A stretch of 64,000 nt of DNA, taken from contig NZ_FWFS01000012.1 in the NCBI RefSeq assembly GCF_900172375.1, forward strand, positions 62,001 to 126,000. Direction: 5' to 3'. The DNA is from Aquimixticola soesokkakensis. GTDB lineage: Bacteria > Pseudomonadota > Alphaproteobacteria > Rhodobacterales > Rhodobacteraceae. Position numbers and translations under genes: made by a program. The notes beneath the pieces are model-generated. The model was not told where the DNA came from and searched no databases. It worked only from the letters and a program-made list of their open reading frames with translations. Below are positions 1 to 9,200 of the stretch, one piece after another. The stretch's first letter is position 1. The number at the start of each line of letters is the position of its first letter.

Positions 1-1
1 G

Positions 2-67
2 ATCGAATATGTCGAAAACGGCGGCGTGTTGCACTACGTGCTGCGCAACCTCGCCAAATCGGCCTAA
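2..67 (+). CDS. acnA: aconitate hydratase, C-terminal end (partial)
   Basis: Only the last 21 codons are inside the window, running from the left edge to TAA at 65-67. The peptide contains NGGVLHYVLRNLA, which matches the C-terminus of AcnA-type aconitase (citrate to isocitrate in the TCA cycle). A strong intrinsic terminator follows 27 bases after the stop. The fragment is too short for domain evidence, so the call rests on this terminal motif alone. Confidence 0.75.
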   Translation: MEYVENGGVLHYVLRNLAKSA

Positions 68-93
68 CGCGCCTCATCGATTGTCAAAAATTG

Positions 94-120
94 AAAAGCC
101 CCGCTTCTGCGGGGCTTTTT
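94..120 (+). terminator. intrinsic terminator after aconitase
   Basis: An 11-bp perfect stem (AAAAGCCCCGC / GCGGGGCTTTT) with a TTCT loop ends in a T tract. It ends the aconitase transcript and runs straight into copy A of the dispersed repeat at 119-143. Confidence 0.9.
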
Positions 121-143
121 GGGTATTTGGGTCCGAAAGAAGC
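119..143 (+). repeat. dispersed intergenic repeat, copy A
   Basis: TTGGGTATTTGGGTCC followed by GAAAGAAGC. All 25 bases are identical to copy B (38083-38107, minus strand). Copy C (38136-38160) and copy D (5728-5755, minus) are diverged relatives. It directly follows a terminator hairpin. Read through in frame it yields a false MGIWVRKK-type N-terminus on the next gene. Confidence 0.8.
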
Positions 144-214
144 CGTATCGGTACAGGAACCCAAAGCGCGCAAACCCGTTATCCCTATGTCCTCTGCTGA
201 CAAGGATGCCCCCC

Positions 215-883
215 ATGAGCGTTGTACAAAGTTTTTTCAATTCCCCTTGGTTCATCGGGACTTGGCTGGTTCTGGCTGTGATTTGTGTGGTTTTGGTCAT
301 CCGCGATCTGGTCGTGAACAACAGCCATCTGATGTCCTTGATGAAAGTGGTCTGGACCTTGGCGGTTGCCTATTCCGGTCCGGTTGGCCTGCTGATTTAT
401 TGGCGCACGGGACGCAAGGAGATCCCCGATGATGCGGATTGGCGGCGTGCCTTTCGCTCGGTCGCCCATTGCTATTCTGGTTGTGGCCTGGGCGAAATCA
501 TTGGTGTGGTCCTGGTGACATGGCTGTTTGCGGCAAATAACTACGTCACCGCGGGGGTGACTTTTGGCCTTGCCTATGCCATCGGCTTTGCGCTTTCGCT
601 GGGCCCCTTGGTGCAGGAGGGGGTCGCGCTGCGCAAGGCGCTGAAGGACACCTTTGTGGCAGAGACCCCGTCGATTTTGACCATGGAAGTCGTCGCCATT
701 GCCGTGGACCTCACCCTTGCGGGCAAGGCCCATATGGGCGAGCCGATCTTTTGGGCGTCGCTTGTGGTGTCGCTGACCCTGGGGCTGTTTGCGGCCTATC
801 CGGTGAACTACTGGCTTATCACCCACGGGATCAAGGAAGGCATGATGGATCCGCGCATGACGCATCACCATCCTGCCTCCTGA
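215..883 (+). CDS. DUF4396 domain membrane protein
   Basis: Polytopic membrane protein of 222 residues with about five hydrophobic helices. It matches the DUF4396 family by the conserved FRSVAHCYSGCGLGEIIG segment and the C-terminal NYWLITHGIKEGMM. The family function is unknown; the Cys/His-rich centre (HCYSGC) could bind a metal, which is inference. The start is the ATG at 215, with AAGGA about 8 bases upstream. The reading frame is open upstream, but that part runs through the dispersed repeat and is not protein-like. It is convergent with the downstream glutathione S-transferase gene. Confidence 0.8.
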   Translation: MSVVQSFFNSPWFIGTWLVLAVICVVLVIRDLVVNNSHLMSLMKVVWTLAVAYSGPVGLLIYWRTGRKEIPDDADWRRAFRSVAHCYSGCGLGEIIGVVLVTWLFAANNYVTAGVTFGLAYAIGFALSLGPLVQEGVALRKALKDTFVAETPSILTMEVVAIAVDLTLAGKAHMGEPIFWASLVVSLTLGLFAAYPVNYWLITHGIKEGMMDPRMTHHHPAS

Positions 884-889
884 GGCGCA

Positions 890-1516
890 TCAGGCGGGGA
901 GTTGCGCGCGGGCGGCCAGAGCCGCCTCATCATGCGCCGCCGCTTCGGCCACCCAAGGCATGGCCCCGCAGCGCGCCACCCAAGCACGGATCAGATCGTC
1001 GTCGGGTGTGAAATCGGGAAAGAAGAGAAAGGGCGAGGACAGCAGAAGATCGGCAGCGCAGTACTCATCGCCCAGCAGAAAGGGGCCCTGCGCCAAAGCG
1101 CTGCGCAGGTTTTGCGCAATCTCGGGCGCGCCGCGAAAGGCAGAAAGGAGCGCCGGGTTTTGCGCGAAACCGCCGAACTGGCCGACCAACACCGGCTCGA
1201 CCACATTGCCGTAATAGGCCAGCCAGCTCAGATAGGCGGGGTAGTCGGGATCGCCCAATCTGCGCCCCAGAGGGCTGTCAAAGACCTCGGGCAGAAAGTG
1301 GAACATCGCCGTGCGCTCGCGCATCCCGAGGCCATCGACGACCAGATAGGGCACTTTTGCCTCGGGATGGGGGTTGGCGGGATCGCGCTGCCCCGTGCCA
1401 TCCTGACGGCACACATCGACAAGGCGCAGATCGACCGCCTCCAGTTTTTCCATCGCCAGCAAAAGCGCAAGGACGTTGGTCGAGCGGCTATAGGGGGCGT
1501 GGTAGAATGTGATCAT
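890..1516 (-). CDS. glutathione S-transferase family protein
   Basis: A 208-residue protein with an N-terminal thioredoxin-like GST domain (ITFYHAPYSRSTNVLALL, then EAKVPYLVVDG, the usual cis-Pro region) and an all-helical C-terminal domain. It presumably conjugates glutathione to a small electrophile; the substrate is unknown. The start is an ATG preceded by AAAGGAG. The in-frame extension upstream is rejected because it runs into the divergent regulator gene and has no ribosome binding site. Head-to-head pairing with a WYL/YafY regulator suggests control by that protein. Confidence 0.85.
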   Translation of the reverse strand: MITFYHAPYSRSTNVLALLLAMEKLEAVDLRLVDVCRQDGTGQRDPANPHPEAKVPYLVVDGLGMRERTAMFHFLPEVFDSPLGRRLGDPDYPAYLSWLAYYGNVVEPVLVGQFGGFAQNPALLSAFRGAPEIAQNLRSALAQGPFLLGDEYCAADLLLSSPFLFFPDFTPDDDLIRAWVARCGAMPWVAEAAAHDEAALAARAQLPA

Positions 1517-1580
1517 CGGGTATCTCCTTTGGGAAGGGGGCGGTCGGGCTTGACCGCCGATGCCCTGTTTTGGCACGGTG

Positions 1581-1603
1581 CTCCTGTCAATTTCTGTCAG
1601 GAG
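1581..1603. promoter_or_regulatory. putative operator between GST and YafY-type regulator
   Basis: CTCCTG and CAGGAG form an inverted repeat (1581-1586 / 1598-1603) enclosing two TGTCA half-sites (1585-1589 and 1595-1599) exactly 10 bp apart. The site lies in the divergent intergenic region just before the regulator start. TGTCA-type half-sites occur at targets of HTH-11/WYL regulators; use as an operator is inference. Confidence 0.4.
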
Positions 1604-1613
1604 GTTGCGCAAG

Positions 1614-2327
1614 ATGGCGCGCTCGGATCGTCTGTTTCGTCTGCTGCACTGCATCCGCAGCCTGCCCCAGCCCGTCACGGCCGCACGGCTGGCCGCGGCA
1701 CTGGAGGTGTCCGAGCGCACGCTGTATCGCGACATCGACGCGCTGCGCCTTGCGGGCGCGCGTATCGAGGGGGCGGCGGGCCTGGGCTACACGATGATCG
1801 AGGACATTGCCCTTCCGCCGCAGACCTTTACCCAGTTGGAAATCGAGGCGCTGGTCCTTGGCCTTGGGGAGGTGCAGTTTCGCGGCGACACCGCGCTGGC
1901 CGAGGCGGCGCGCGACGCCTTGACCAAGATCACCGCCACCCTGCCCGATCGCCAGCAGCGTCAGGTTACCCACGCCGCCGGGCTGGTGCGGCGCTGGGAT
2001 CGCAACCCTGACAGCGCGATCGATCTGGCGATCATCCGTCAGGCGTGCTGGGACGAGTGCGCTCTTGATATTTGCTACACCGACCGGTCGGGCCGTGACA
2101 GCGCACGCCGCATCTACCCGCTGGCGGTGGTGTATCTCCAAGAGCGCGTGATGGTGCTGGCGTGGTGTTGCCTGCGCGACGATTTTCGCCATTTTCTGGT
2201 GGCAAGCATTCGCGCCCATCGCTTGAGTGAGGAAAGCTTTCGTCCCCGCCGCGTGATCTTGCTGCGCAGGTTCATGGCGCAGATGCGCGCCCGCGCGGGA
2301 GGAGGCGGGGTGCCCGCCCCGCCCTAA
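1614..2327 (+). CDS. YafY/WYL family transcriptional regulator
   Basis: A 237-residue protein with an N-terminal HTH-11 domain (about residues 5-60; motif SERTLYRDIDALRLAGARIEG) and a C-terminal WYL-type ligand domain (about 120-215, including YPLAVVYLQERVMVLAWC). Such proteins bind DNA next to their own gene and sense small ligands or nucleic acids. The start ATG has CAGGAGG ahead of it. It is transcribed away from the GST gene, which is its most likely target. Confidence 0.85.
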   Translation: MARSDRLFRLLHCIRSLPQPVTAARLAAALEVSERTLYRDIDALRLAGARIEGAAGLGYTMIEDIALPPQTFTQLEIEALVLGLGEVQFRGDTALAEAARDALTKITATLPDRQQRQVTHAAGLVRRWDRNPDSAIDLAIIRQACWDECALDICYTDRSGRDSARRIYPLAVVYLQERVMVLAWCCLRDDFRHFLVASIRAHRLSEESFRPRRVILLRRFMAQMRARAGGGGVPAPP

Positions 2328-2362
2328 GGCAATGTTAACCGCCGCTGTGTAGGCTCACGGCC

Positions 2363-2482
2363 ATGAGACATCCGATCCTTCAGGCCCTGCGGATTTTGAC
2401 GCAACATTGCCCCGTCACCGCCCTGCCAACGCGGGAATGGCTGATCGCGATTCCCCTGCTTGTCCTGTTGCTCTGCGCGTGA
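2363..2482 (+). CDS. possible 39-residue membrane peptide
   Basis: A small open frame, MRHPILQALRILTQ at its start and LIAIPLLVLLLCA at its C-terminus, gives one hydrophobic C-terminal helix. There is no clear Shine-Dalgarno sequence; a TTAACC sequence about 25 bases upstream might be part of a promoter for a near-leaderless message. It ends three bases before the convergent ccmG stop. It could be chance; no family is recognised. Confidence 0.3.
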   Translation: MRHPILQALRILTQHCPVTALPTREWLIAIPLLVLLLCA

Positions 2483-2485
2483 GGC

Positions 2486-3019
2486 CTATTGCGCCGCAGC
2501 GATGGCGGGCAGGATTTGCGCGTTCATCACCTCGACGGTAATCGGTCCGGCAAAGCGGAAGGTCACTTTGCCCGTCCCATCAATCACATAGGTTTCCGGC
2601 ACGCCGTAAAGCCCCCAATCCAGCGCCGTGCGCCCCGTCGAATCGGTGCCGATGGCCGCGTAGGGGTTGCCCAATTCGGCCAGAAAGCCCTGCGCATCCG
2701 CATCGCGGTCCTTGTAGTTTATGCCGTAGATCGTCACCCCTTCTGCCGCCATCGCTTCGAGCTGGGGATGTTCGGCGCGACAGGGCGCGCACCACGAGGC
2801 CCAGTAGTTCACCAGCGTCACACCGCCCGCGCGCAGGCTTGCATCATCAAAGGTCGCCATGTCGCCCAAGGGGGCCAAGCCCACCGGTGGCGCGGTATTT
2901 CCCGCCACGGCCGACGGCAATTGGTCGGGATCGCTGCGGTTCATTCCAAAGAGAAACAGGGCAGCCAAAGCCGCAAACAACAGCGGCGGCGCGAGCATCA
3001 GGGGGGATATCCTAGGCAT
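2486..3019 (-). CDS. ccmG: thiol:disulfide interchange protein CcmG/DsbE
   Basis: Periplasmic membrane-anchored thioredoxin-fold protein of 177 residues. It has an N-terminal signal anchor (about residues 7-26), the active-site WCAPC (Cys77 and Cys80), and GVPETYVID supplying the cis-proline loop. In cytochrome c maturation it reduces the CXXCH cysteines of apocytochrome (or CcmH) so haem can be attached. Its ATG overlaps the end of ccmD by eight bases, so the two are translationally coupled. Last gene of the ccmABCDG run. Confidence 0.93.
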   Translation of the reverse strand: MPRISPLMLAPPLLFAALAALFLFGMNRSDPDQLPSAVAGNTAPPVGLAPLGDMATFDDASLRAGGVTLVNYWASWCAPCRAEHPQLEAMAAEGVTIYGINYKDRDADAQGFLAELGNPYAAIGTDSTGRTALDWGLYGVPETYVIDGTGKVTFRFAGPITVEVMNAQILPAIAAAQ

Positions 3020-3197
3020 CTGGCAAGCTTTCGGTCACGGCGCTGCGGCGGGCTTCAGCCGCGCGCAGGCGGGTTTTCATCCGCGCGGCGCGGATCACGG
3101 ATTGGGCCACAAGCAGCGCCAAAAGGGCAAAGCTGACCCCGTAGGCCATCAGAACCGCACCGGCATATTTGCCAAGGTCAGGCAGAATACTCATCAT
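3012..3197 (-). CDS. ccmD: haem exporter accessory protein CcmD
   Basis: A small protein of 61 residues (MMSILPDLGKYAGAVLMAYG) with one transmembrane helix and a basic cytoplasmic tail, typical of CcmD. It stabilises the CcmABC complex and helps release haem-loaded CcmE. The ATG at 3197 overlaps the ccmC stop (ATGATG/TGA); an ATG one codon later is equally possible. The stop overlaps the ccmG start. The identification rests on size, topology and position between ccmC and ccmG. Confidence 0.88.
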   Translation of the reverse strand: MMSILPDLGKYAGAVLMAYGVSFALLALLVAQSVIRAARMKTRLRAAEARRSAVTESLPDA

Positions 3198-3928
3198 GAG
3201 ACCATCCTTTCGCGCGTTTCCAGCGCATGCAGTCGTCTTGCGCGAATTTCGGTGCGCGTGCGCAAAAGCACGAGCGCCACAAACAAAAGTGCAAAGCCAG
3301 CCGTGGCAACCAAAGCCGGATACCAAAACACATCGGCCACGTTTTCTTCGGCGTCCATCGACAGGGACGCGCCCTGATGCAGCCCCTGGTTCCAGAACAA
3401 CACCGCATAGCGGCTGAGGATCGCAAAGACCGATCCCACGAGGCATAAAACGGAGGTCAGATCCGCGGCCGTGTCGGGGTCTTCGATGGCTTCCCAAAGC
3501 GCGATATAGCCAAGGTAGAACAAAAACAGGATCAGGAACGAGGTCAGGCGCGGGTCCCATTCCCAATAGGTGCCCCACATGGGCTGGCCCCAGATTGCAC
3601 CTGTCGCAAGCGCCACCAGCGTCATCACCATGCCTACGGGCGCGGCGGCTTTGGCGGCCAAAGCGGACACGTGATGGCGGCGGATGATCCAGACCAGCGA
3701 GGCAACCAGCATCATGCCCCAGGCGTTGATGGCGATCATCGCGGCGGGCACGTGAATGTAGAAAATCTTGACGGTCGCACCCTGGCGGTAGTCGTCGGGC
3801 GTAAAGAAAAAGCCCCACACGAGGCCCAAGGCCAACATGCCCGCAGCCAGCACGGCAATCACCGGCAGGGCCGTGTCGGTCCAGCCCATGAACTTGCGCG
3901 GGTTCGCCCACCCCCAGATTGACACCAT
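3194..3928 (-). CDS. ccmC: haem exporter/transferase subunit CcmC
   Basis: A 244-residue six-helix membrane protein of the HemeHandling family. It has the tryptophan-rich periplasmic motif WGTYWEWDPRLTS (118-130) and the two flanking haem-ligand histidines, His59 (FYIHVP) and His184 (NQGLHQG). It loads haem onto CcmE. A GAGGAGAGG ribosome binding site precedes the ATG. About 80 bases separate it from ccmB, more than elsewhere in the cluster. Confidence 0.95.
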   Translation of the reverse strand: MVSIWGWANPRKFMGWTDTALPVIAVLAAGMLALGLVWGFFFTPDDYRQGATVKIFYIHVPAAMIAINAWGMMLVASLVWIIRRHHVSALAAKAAAPVGMVMTLVALATGAIWGQPMWGTYWEWDPRLTSFLILFLFYLGYIALWEAIEDPDTAADLTSVLCLVGSVFAILSRYAVLFWNQGLHQGASLSMDAEENVADVFWYPALVATAGFALLFVALVLLRTRTEIRARRLHALETRERMVS

Positions 3929-4006
3929 CGACCTCTCCTCAATTTCGCGGCTACCCTAGCGGGGTCGCCTGCTTGGCTCAACTCACCTGATCGCGAGAAT
4001 TGCCCC

Positions 4007-4663
4007 TTATTTCAACGCAATGCGGATCGCGGCCGCGCTTGCAAACGGCACCAAAGCGATGGCACCGGCGCTGACGGCCCCCAGCATCAAAAGCGGCGTG
4101 GCCACCTCGAGGCCCTGCGCACCGCGCCGCACCACTTCGGCCCCGAAAATCAGCGTAGGGATGTAGAGCGGCAGCACCAAGAGCGACAAAAGCAGCCCCC
4201 CCCGTTTCAGCCCGACCGTGAGTGCCGCGCCAAAGGTGCCCATCACCGAGAGTGCCGGCGTGCCAATCGCTAAAGTGATGAGAACCCAAGGGGTTGCAGC
4301 AGCGTCCAGATGCAACAAGACCCCCAGAACCGGCGCGGCCACTGTCAGTGGCAGCCCCGTTGTCAGCCAATGCGCCAAGGCTTTGACCGCCACGACGGCC
4401 TCCATCGGCATCGGGGCGGTCGCCAGCAAATCGAGCGAGCCATCCTCGAAATCCAACGCGAAAATCCGGTCGAGCGACAACAGGCAGGCCAGCAAGGCCG
4501 CGACCCAAAGGACCCCCGGCGCGATGGCCTGCAACCGGCCCGTTTCGGGCCCGACCCCGAAGGGCACCAGCACCACGACGATCAGGAAAAACGCCAGCCC
4601 AAGGCCAAAGCCCCCACCTGAGCGCAGCGCAAGCCGCAGATCGCGGATCAACAGGCGGATCAC
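4007..4663 (-). CDS. ccmB: haem exporter protein CcmB
   Basis: A 218-residue integral membrane protein with about six helices, the permease partner of the CcmA ATPase. It starts [17 protein letters not shown] and contains [15 protein letters not shown], both typical of CcmB. CcmAB is needed to release holo-CcmE from CcmC. The ATG overlaps the ccmA stop by four bases (4660-4663). Confidence 0.93.
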   Translation of the reverse strand: MIRLLIRDLRLALRSGGGFGLGLAFFLIVVVLVPFGVGPETGRLQAIAPGVLWVAALLACLLSLDRIFALDFEDGSLDLLATAPMPMEAVVAVKALAHWLTTGLPLTVAAPVLGVLLHLDAAATPWVLITLAIGTPALSVMGTFGAALTVGLKRGGLLLSLLVLPLYIPTLIFGAEVVRRGAQGLEVATPLLMLGAVSAGAIALVPFASAAAIRIALK

Positions 4664-5322
4664 AAAAAGGCCTCATCAAAGCCGCCGTCAAAGCCGCTTC
4701 CAAGGGTCAGGCCCGCTGCCGTGGCGCGCAGATCGCTGACATCAAGCACCTCTGCGTCCAGCCCCAGATCAATATGCGTGGCCATGACAGCCGCACCGCC
4801 CCTCGCCAAATGCGCGCGCACAGCCGTGGCAAACAGGGCAACCGATGCAGCATCAAGGGACACCGTCGGCTCGTCGAGAACCCAAAGCGGGCGCCCCGTC
4901 ACCAGCAACCGCGCCAAGCCCAGACGCCGCTTCTGGCCAGCAGACAGGTTGCCCGCCAGGCGGCTTTGCAACCCGTCCAGCTCGAAGGCACCAAGGGCGC
5001 GCGCCACGGCAGCCTCGCCATCGTCGATGCCGTAGATTCCCGCCCAGAACCGCAGGTTTTCCAGCGCCGTCAATGTGGCTTTCAACCCGTCGGCATGGGC
5101 CGCATAGGCCACGGCATCGGGTGCGCATAGCACCTCCCCCGCCAGTGGCGCTTGCAACCCCGCCAGACAGCGCAGCACGGTGGTTTTGCCCGAGCCGTTG
5201 GGCCCGCGCAGCACCAAAGCCTGCCCGGGCGCGACCGCGAAACTCAAGCCTGAAAGCACGGGGAAACCGCCGCGCGCCACCGCAAGATCGCGGACCTGCA
5301 AAAGAAAAGACATCTCATTCAT
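4660..5322 (-). CDS. ccmA: haem ABC exporter ATP-binding protein CcmA
   Basis: A 220-residue ABC ATPase with Walker [10 protein letters not shown] (40-48), signature LSAGQ (126-130) and Walker B LWVLDEP (146-152). It is the small single-domain ATPase typical of CcmA and is followed by ccmB, ccmC, ccmD and ccmG. It drives release of haem-charged CcmE. This block lacks ccmE, ccmF and ccmH, which lie about 30-35 kb away. Confidence 0.94.
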   Translation of the reverse strand: MNEMSFLLQVRDLAVARGGFPVLSGLSFAVAPGQALVLRGPNGSGKTTVLRCLAGLQAPLAGEVLCAPDAVAYAAHADGLKATLTALENLRFWAGIYGIDDGEAAVARALGAFELDGLQSRLAGNLSAGQKRRLGLARLLVTGRPLWVLDEPTVSLDAASVALFATAVRAHLARGGAAVMATHIDLGLDAEVLDVSDLRATAAGLTLGSGFDGGFDEAFL

Positions 5323-5352
5323 CGCTTTGCCTTAGCCCGCCTGCCCGCCAGA

Positions 5353-5706
5353 TCACACTGGCAAAAGTGCCGCAGCCACGCGCCGTCCTTCGGAGGCGAG
5401 CACATTATAGGTCCGGCAGGCCGTGGGCGAGGCCATCATATCCACGCCAATGCCCGCCGCCTCCAGCGCAGCGCGCAAGGCGCGTGGCAGCGGTGCGATG
5501 CTTTGACCGGTGCCGATAAACAGCACGTCAATCTCCCCCGCCAGCGAAACCAAAGCCTGCGCATCATTCAGCCCGCCCCAGGATGTCACCCCCGAAGCGG
5601 TCACGATCACCGGCCCCTCAACCACCTGCCCCGCGATGCGAAAAAATCCCGCGCCATAGCCATCCACCGGCTGTGCGCTGTCAAACGTCATCTCATTGAA
5701 CTGCAT
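5353..5706 (-). CDS. Mth938-like (DUF498/NDUFAF3-fold) protein
   Basis: A 117-residue protein starting MQFNEMTFDSAQPVDGYG, with VLFIGTGQSIAPLPRALR and a conserved ASPTACRTYNVLASEGRRV near the C-terminus. These mark the Mth938/DUF498 family, related to mitochondrial complex I assembly factor NDUFAF3. The bacterial function is not established. The start is placed at this ATG because the upstream extension (YEYLEPKTD) is only read-through of dispersed repeat copy D. It lies 30 bases upstream of ccmA on the same strand and may share its transcript. Confidence 0.85.
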   Translation of the reverse strand: MQFNEMTFDSAQPVDGYGAGFFRIAGQVVEGPVIVTASGVTSWGGLNDAQALVSLAGEIDVLFIGTGQSIAPLPRALRAALEAAGIGVDMMASPTACRTYNVLASEGRRVAAALLPV

Positions 5707-5727
5707 CGAAAGGCCCCTTGCGCTGTG

Positions 5728-5755
5728 ATCTGTCTTTGGCTCCAGATACTCATAA
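5728..5755 (-). repeat. dispersed intergenic repeat, copy D (diverged)
   Basis: Reads TTATGAGTATCTGGAGCC then AAAGACAGATC on the minus strand, aligning along its length with copies A-C (GGGTATTTGGGTCCGAAAGA). It lies just upstream of the Mth938-like gene. Confidence 0.6.
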
Positions 5756-5803
5756 ACCGCCGCCAATGTCCAAACACGAGTCCAAAAGCGCCGCGCGCGC
5801 CCA

Positions 5804-5832
5804 TAAAAAAAGGCCCCCCCGAAGGGAGGCCT
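5804..5832 (-). terminator. intrinsic terminator downstream of the nrdJ unit
   Basis: On the minus strand AGGCCTCCC-TTCG-GGGGGGCCT is followed by seven T residues. It lies downstream of the small gene at 5944-6198 and upstream of the Mth938-like gene, so it separates the nrdJ and ccm transcripts. Confidence 0.85.
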
Positions 5833-5943
5833 GAGGTTCGTCTATCGGGCTCTTAATTGGTGCTGCTCGCGATTTTATGCCTGCGGCCCGATCTACGTCA
5901 GGGGCGAACGCATCCGCCCCGGAAACTTGGTATGCGTTGCCGC

Positions 5944-6198
5944 CTAATGCAGCTTTACGCCTTCGCTCACAAACCGGCACGTGGCGGTCATGGGCGCAAA
6001 AATGGTCTCGTTCACCTCGACGACTTTCAACTCGCCGCGCCGCGCCTGGCCCTCGAAGGCATAGATCGACTGATCTTCGACCAATGCGCGCACCACGGCC
6101 TGATTCATGCCTGCGGGAAAGGTGATTTCACAAATTCCGCCGGTGAGCAGCTTGTAGTCTTCCGTGGTGGTCAGGCTTTCGCCCACAAGAAATTGCAT
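5944..6198 (-). CDS. small conserved protein downstream of nrdJ
   Basis: An 84-residue soluble protein beginning MQFLVGESLTTTEDYKLL and ending in CRFVSEGVKLH. It begins 14 bases after the nrdJ stop, so it is almost certainly cotranscribed with nrdJ. No named domain is recognised. A role linked to ribonucleotide reduction is suggested only by position. Confidence 0.7.
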   Translation of the reverse strand: MQFLVGESLTTTEDYKLLTGGICEITFPAGMNQAVVRALVEDQSIYAFEGQARRGELKVVEVNETIFAPMTATCRFVSEGVKLH

Positions 6199-6212
6199 GT
6201 CGTCTTCTTTCT

Positions 6213-9200
6213 TTACGAGCAGCCCGAGGTGCCGCCGCAGGTGTTGCACTTCATGCAGGTGCCGTTGCGCACCAGCGTGTAGTTGCCGCATTCCCCGCAG
6301 GGATCGCCTTCATAGCCCTGCATTTTTGCCTTCACCCGCGCGTCAAGACCGGTGGTCACAGCCGCCGATGAGGTGGCCGGTTTGGCCTTGGCCTGCGGGA
6401 CGAGCGTTTGCAGGGCGGTCGCGGCGTCAACGTCCTTCAGAGCAACCGTTGCGCCCCCTTGCAGCAACACCAGTTCCTGCGGCATCCGCTTGCGCAGGTA
6501 GCCCGTGGAGGAAATCTGTTTGAGGACTTCGATCGACTTCACGCTGGCCGCCTCGGAGGGCGTTTTGACGTTGGACAGCCCTTCTTCCTCGCCACGCCCC
6601 AGATCGTCAAAGGCAGCGCCCGTTGGTTTGACATGCGCCAGATCGGTGCGGTCCAGATAGGACACGGCCAGTTCGCGGAAGATGTAGTCCAGGATCGAGG
6701 TCGCATTCTTGATGCTGTCGTTGCCCTGCACCATCCCGGCGGGTTCGAATTTGGTGAAGGTAAAGGCATCGACGAACTCTTCGAGCGGCACACCGTATTG
6801 AAGACCGACCGACACCGCGATGGCGAAGTTGTTCATCATCGCCCGAAAGCCCGCGCCTTCCTTGTGCATGTCGATGAAAATCTCGCCAAGGTTACCGTCC
6901 TGGTATTCGCCCGTGCGCAGATAGACCTTGTGACCGCCCACAATGGCCTTTTGCGTGTAGCCCTTGCGCCGCTCGGGCAGCTTTTCACGGCCCCGCGCCA
7001 CTTCCTTGATGATCACTTTCTCGATGATCTTCTCGGCGATCACAGCGGCTTTTTCCTGCGCCGACCCCGTGGCAAGGATTTGCTCGGCCTCTTCGTCGTC
7101 CTCGATCAGGGCCGACGCCAGCGGCTGGCTGAGTTTGGAGCCGTCGCGATAGAGCGCGTTGGCTTTGATCCCGAGCGACCAGCTTAGTTCATAGGCGGCC
7201 TTACAGTCCTCGACGGTCGCGTCGTTGGGCATGTTGATCGTCTTGGAAATCGCCCCCGAGATGAACGACTGCGCGGCCGCCATCATGGTAATGTGGCTTT
7301 CAACCGACAGATACCGCTTGCCTTTTTTCCCGCAGGCATTGGCACAGTCAAAGACCGCGTAATGTTCGGTTTTCAAAAAGGGCGCGCCTTCGAGGGTCAT
7401 GGTGCCGCAAACGTGGTCGTTGGCGGCCGCGATGTCCTTGTTGCTAAAACCGAGGTGACGCAGCAGGTCAAAGGCCGGATCGTTCAGCTTGGCGGCCGGG
7501 ATGCCCAGCGTGCCGGTGCAAAATTCCGCCCCCAGCGTCCATTGGTTGAACACAAAGCGGATATCGAAAGCCGAGGGCAGCGCCGCTTCGATCTTGTCGA
7601 TCTGGGCCTGACCAAAACCATGGCCGATCAGCGAGGCATGGGTGATTCCGGGCGCATTCCCGAGCGTGCCGTGACCCACCGCATAGGCCACGATCTCCTC
7701 GATCTCGTTCGACGCATAGCCCAGTTTTTCCAGAGCGGCGGGTACGGAGCGGTTGATGATCTTGAAATAGCCACCGCCTGCGAGCTTCTTGAATTTCACC
7801 AGTGCAAAATCCGGCTCGATGCCCGTGGTGTCGCAATCCATCACCAGACCGATGGTGCCCGTGGGGGCGATCACCGACACTTGCGCGTTGCGAAACCCGT
7901 GGGTCTCGCCAAGGGTCAGCGCTTCGTCCCAGGCAGATTTCGCCAGCTCTACCAGTTCGATGTCGGGGCAACCGGCGTGATCGAGCGGCACGGGTTTGAC
8001 ATCCAGCCCCTCATAGCCGGTCGCCTTGCCATAGGCGGCAGTGCGGTGGTTGCGAATGACGCGCAGCATGTGGTCGCGGTTCTTGTCGAATTTGACGAAA
8101 GCGCCCAGTTCGCCGGCAATTTCAGCCGAGGTCGCATAGGAAACACCGGTCATGATGGCGGTCAGCGCACCGGTCAGGGCGCGGCCCTCGCGGCTGTCGT
8201 AGCTGAACCCGAGGTTCATCAGCAAGCCGCCGATGTTGGCATAGCCCAGACCCAGCGTGCGGAAATCATAGGAGCGCTGCGCGATTTCCCTGGAGGGGAA
8301 CTGCGCCATGGTGACCGAAATTTCCAGGGTCAGCGTCCAGAGGCGTGTCGCATGCATGTAGTGTTCGGACAGGAATTTGCCGTCGCTCAGGAAGGTCAGC
8401 AGGTTCATCGACGCCAGGTTACAGGCCGTATCGTCGAGGAACATATATTCCGAACAGGGGTTCGAGCCGCGGATCTGACCGTCTTCGGGGCAGGTATGCC
8501 AGGCATTGACCGTATCGTGGAACTGGATGCCCGGATCGGCGCAGGCCCAGGCAGCATGCCCGACCTGTTCCCACAGATCGCGCGCCTTGACGGTCTTGGC
8601 CACGGTGCCGTCGGTGCGTTTGATCAACTCCCATTCGCTGTCGTCTTTGACGGCCTTGAGAAACGCATCGGTGACGCGCACCGAGTTGTTCGAATTCTGG
8701 CCCGACACGGAGGCATAGGCTTCGCTATCCCAATCGGTATCATAGGTGGGGAATTCGATCTTGGCGTAGCCCTGCTTGGCGTAATCCAGCACGCGCTTGA
8801 CGTAGGTTTCGGGGATGCAGACCTGTTTTGCGGATTTGATCGCCGCTTTCAGCGCTGCGTTTTTCGACGGATCGAAAGCATCGACCTCTTTGCCGTCCCA
8901 TGTGCCGATGGCATCGAAAATCTCGTTAAGCTGGCGTTCGTGCATCTTGGAGCCCGCGACGATGGACGCCACTTTTTGCTCTTCGATCACCTTCCAGTTC
9001 ACGAATTCCTCGATATCGGGGTGATCCATGTCGCAGATCACCATCTTGGCGGCGCGCCGCGTGGTGCCGCCCGACTTGATCGCGCCCGCCGCACGGTCAC
9101 CGATTTTCAAAAAGCCCATGAGGCCCGAGGATTTACCGCCCCCCGACAGCGCCTCATTCGCGCCCCGCAGGCTGGAAAAGTTGGTGCCCGTGCCCGAGCC

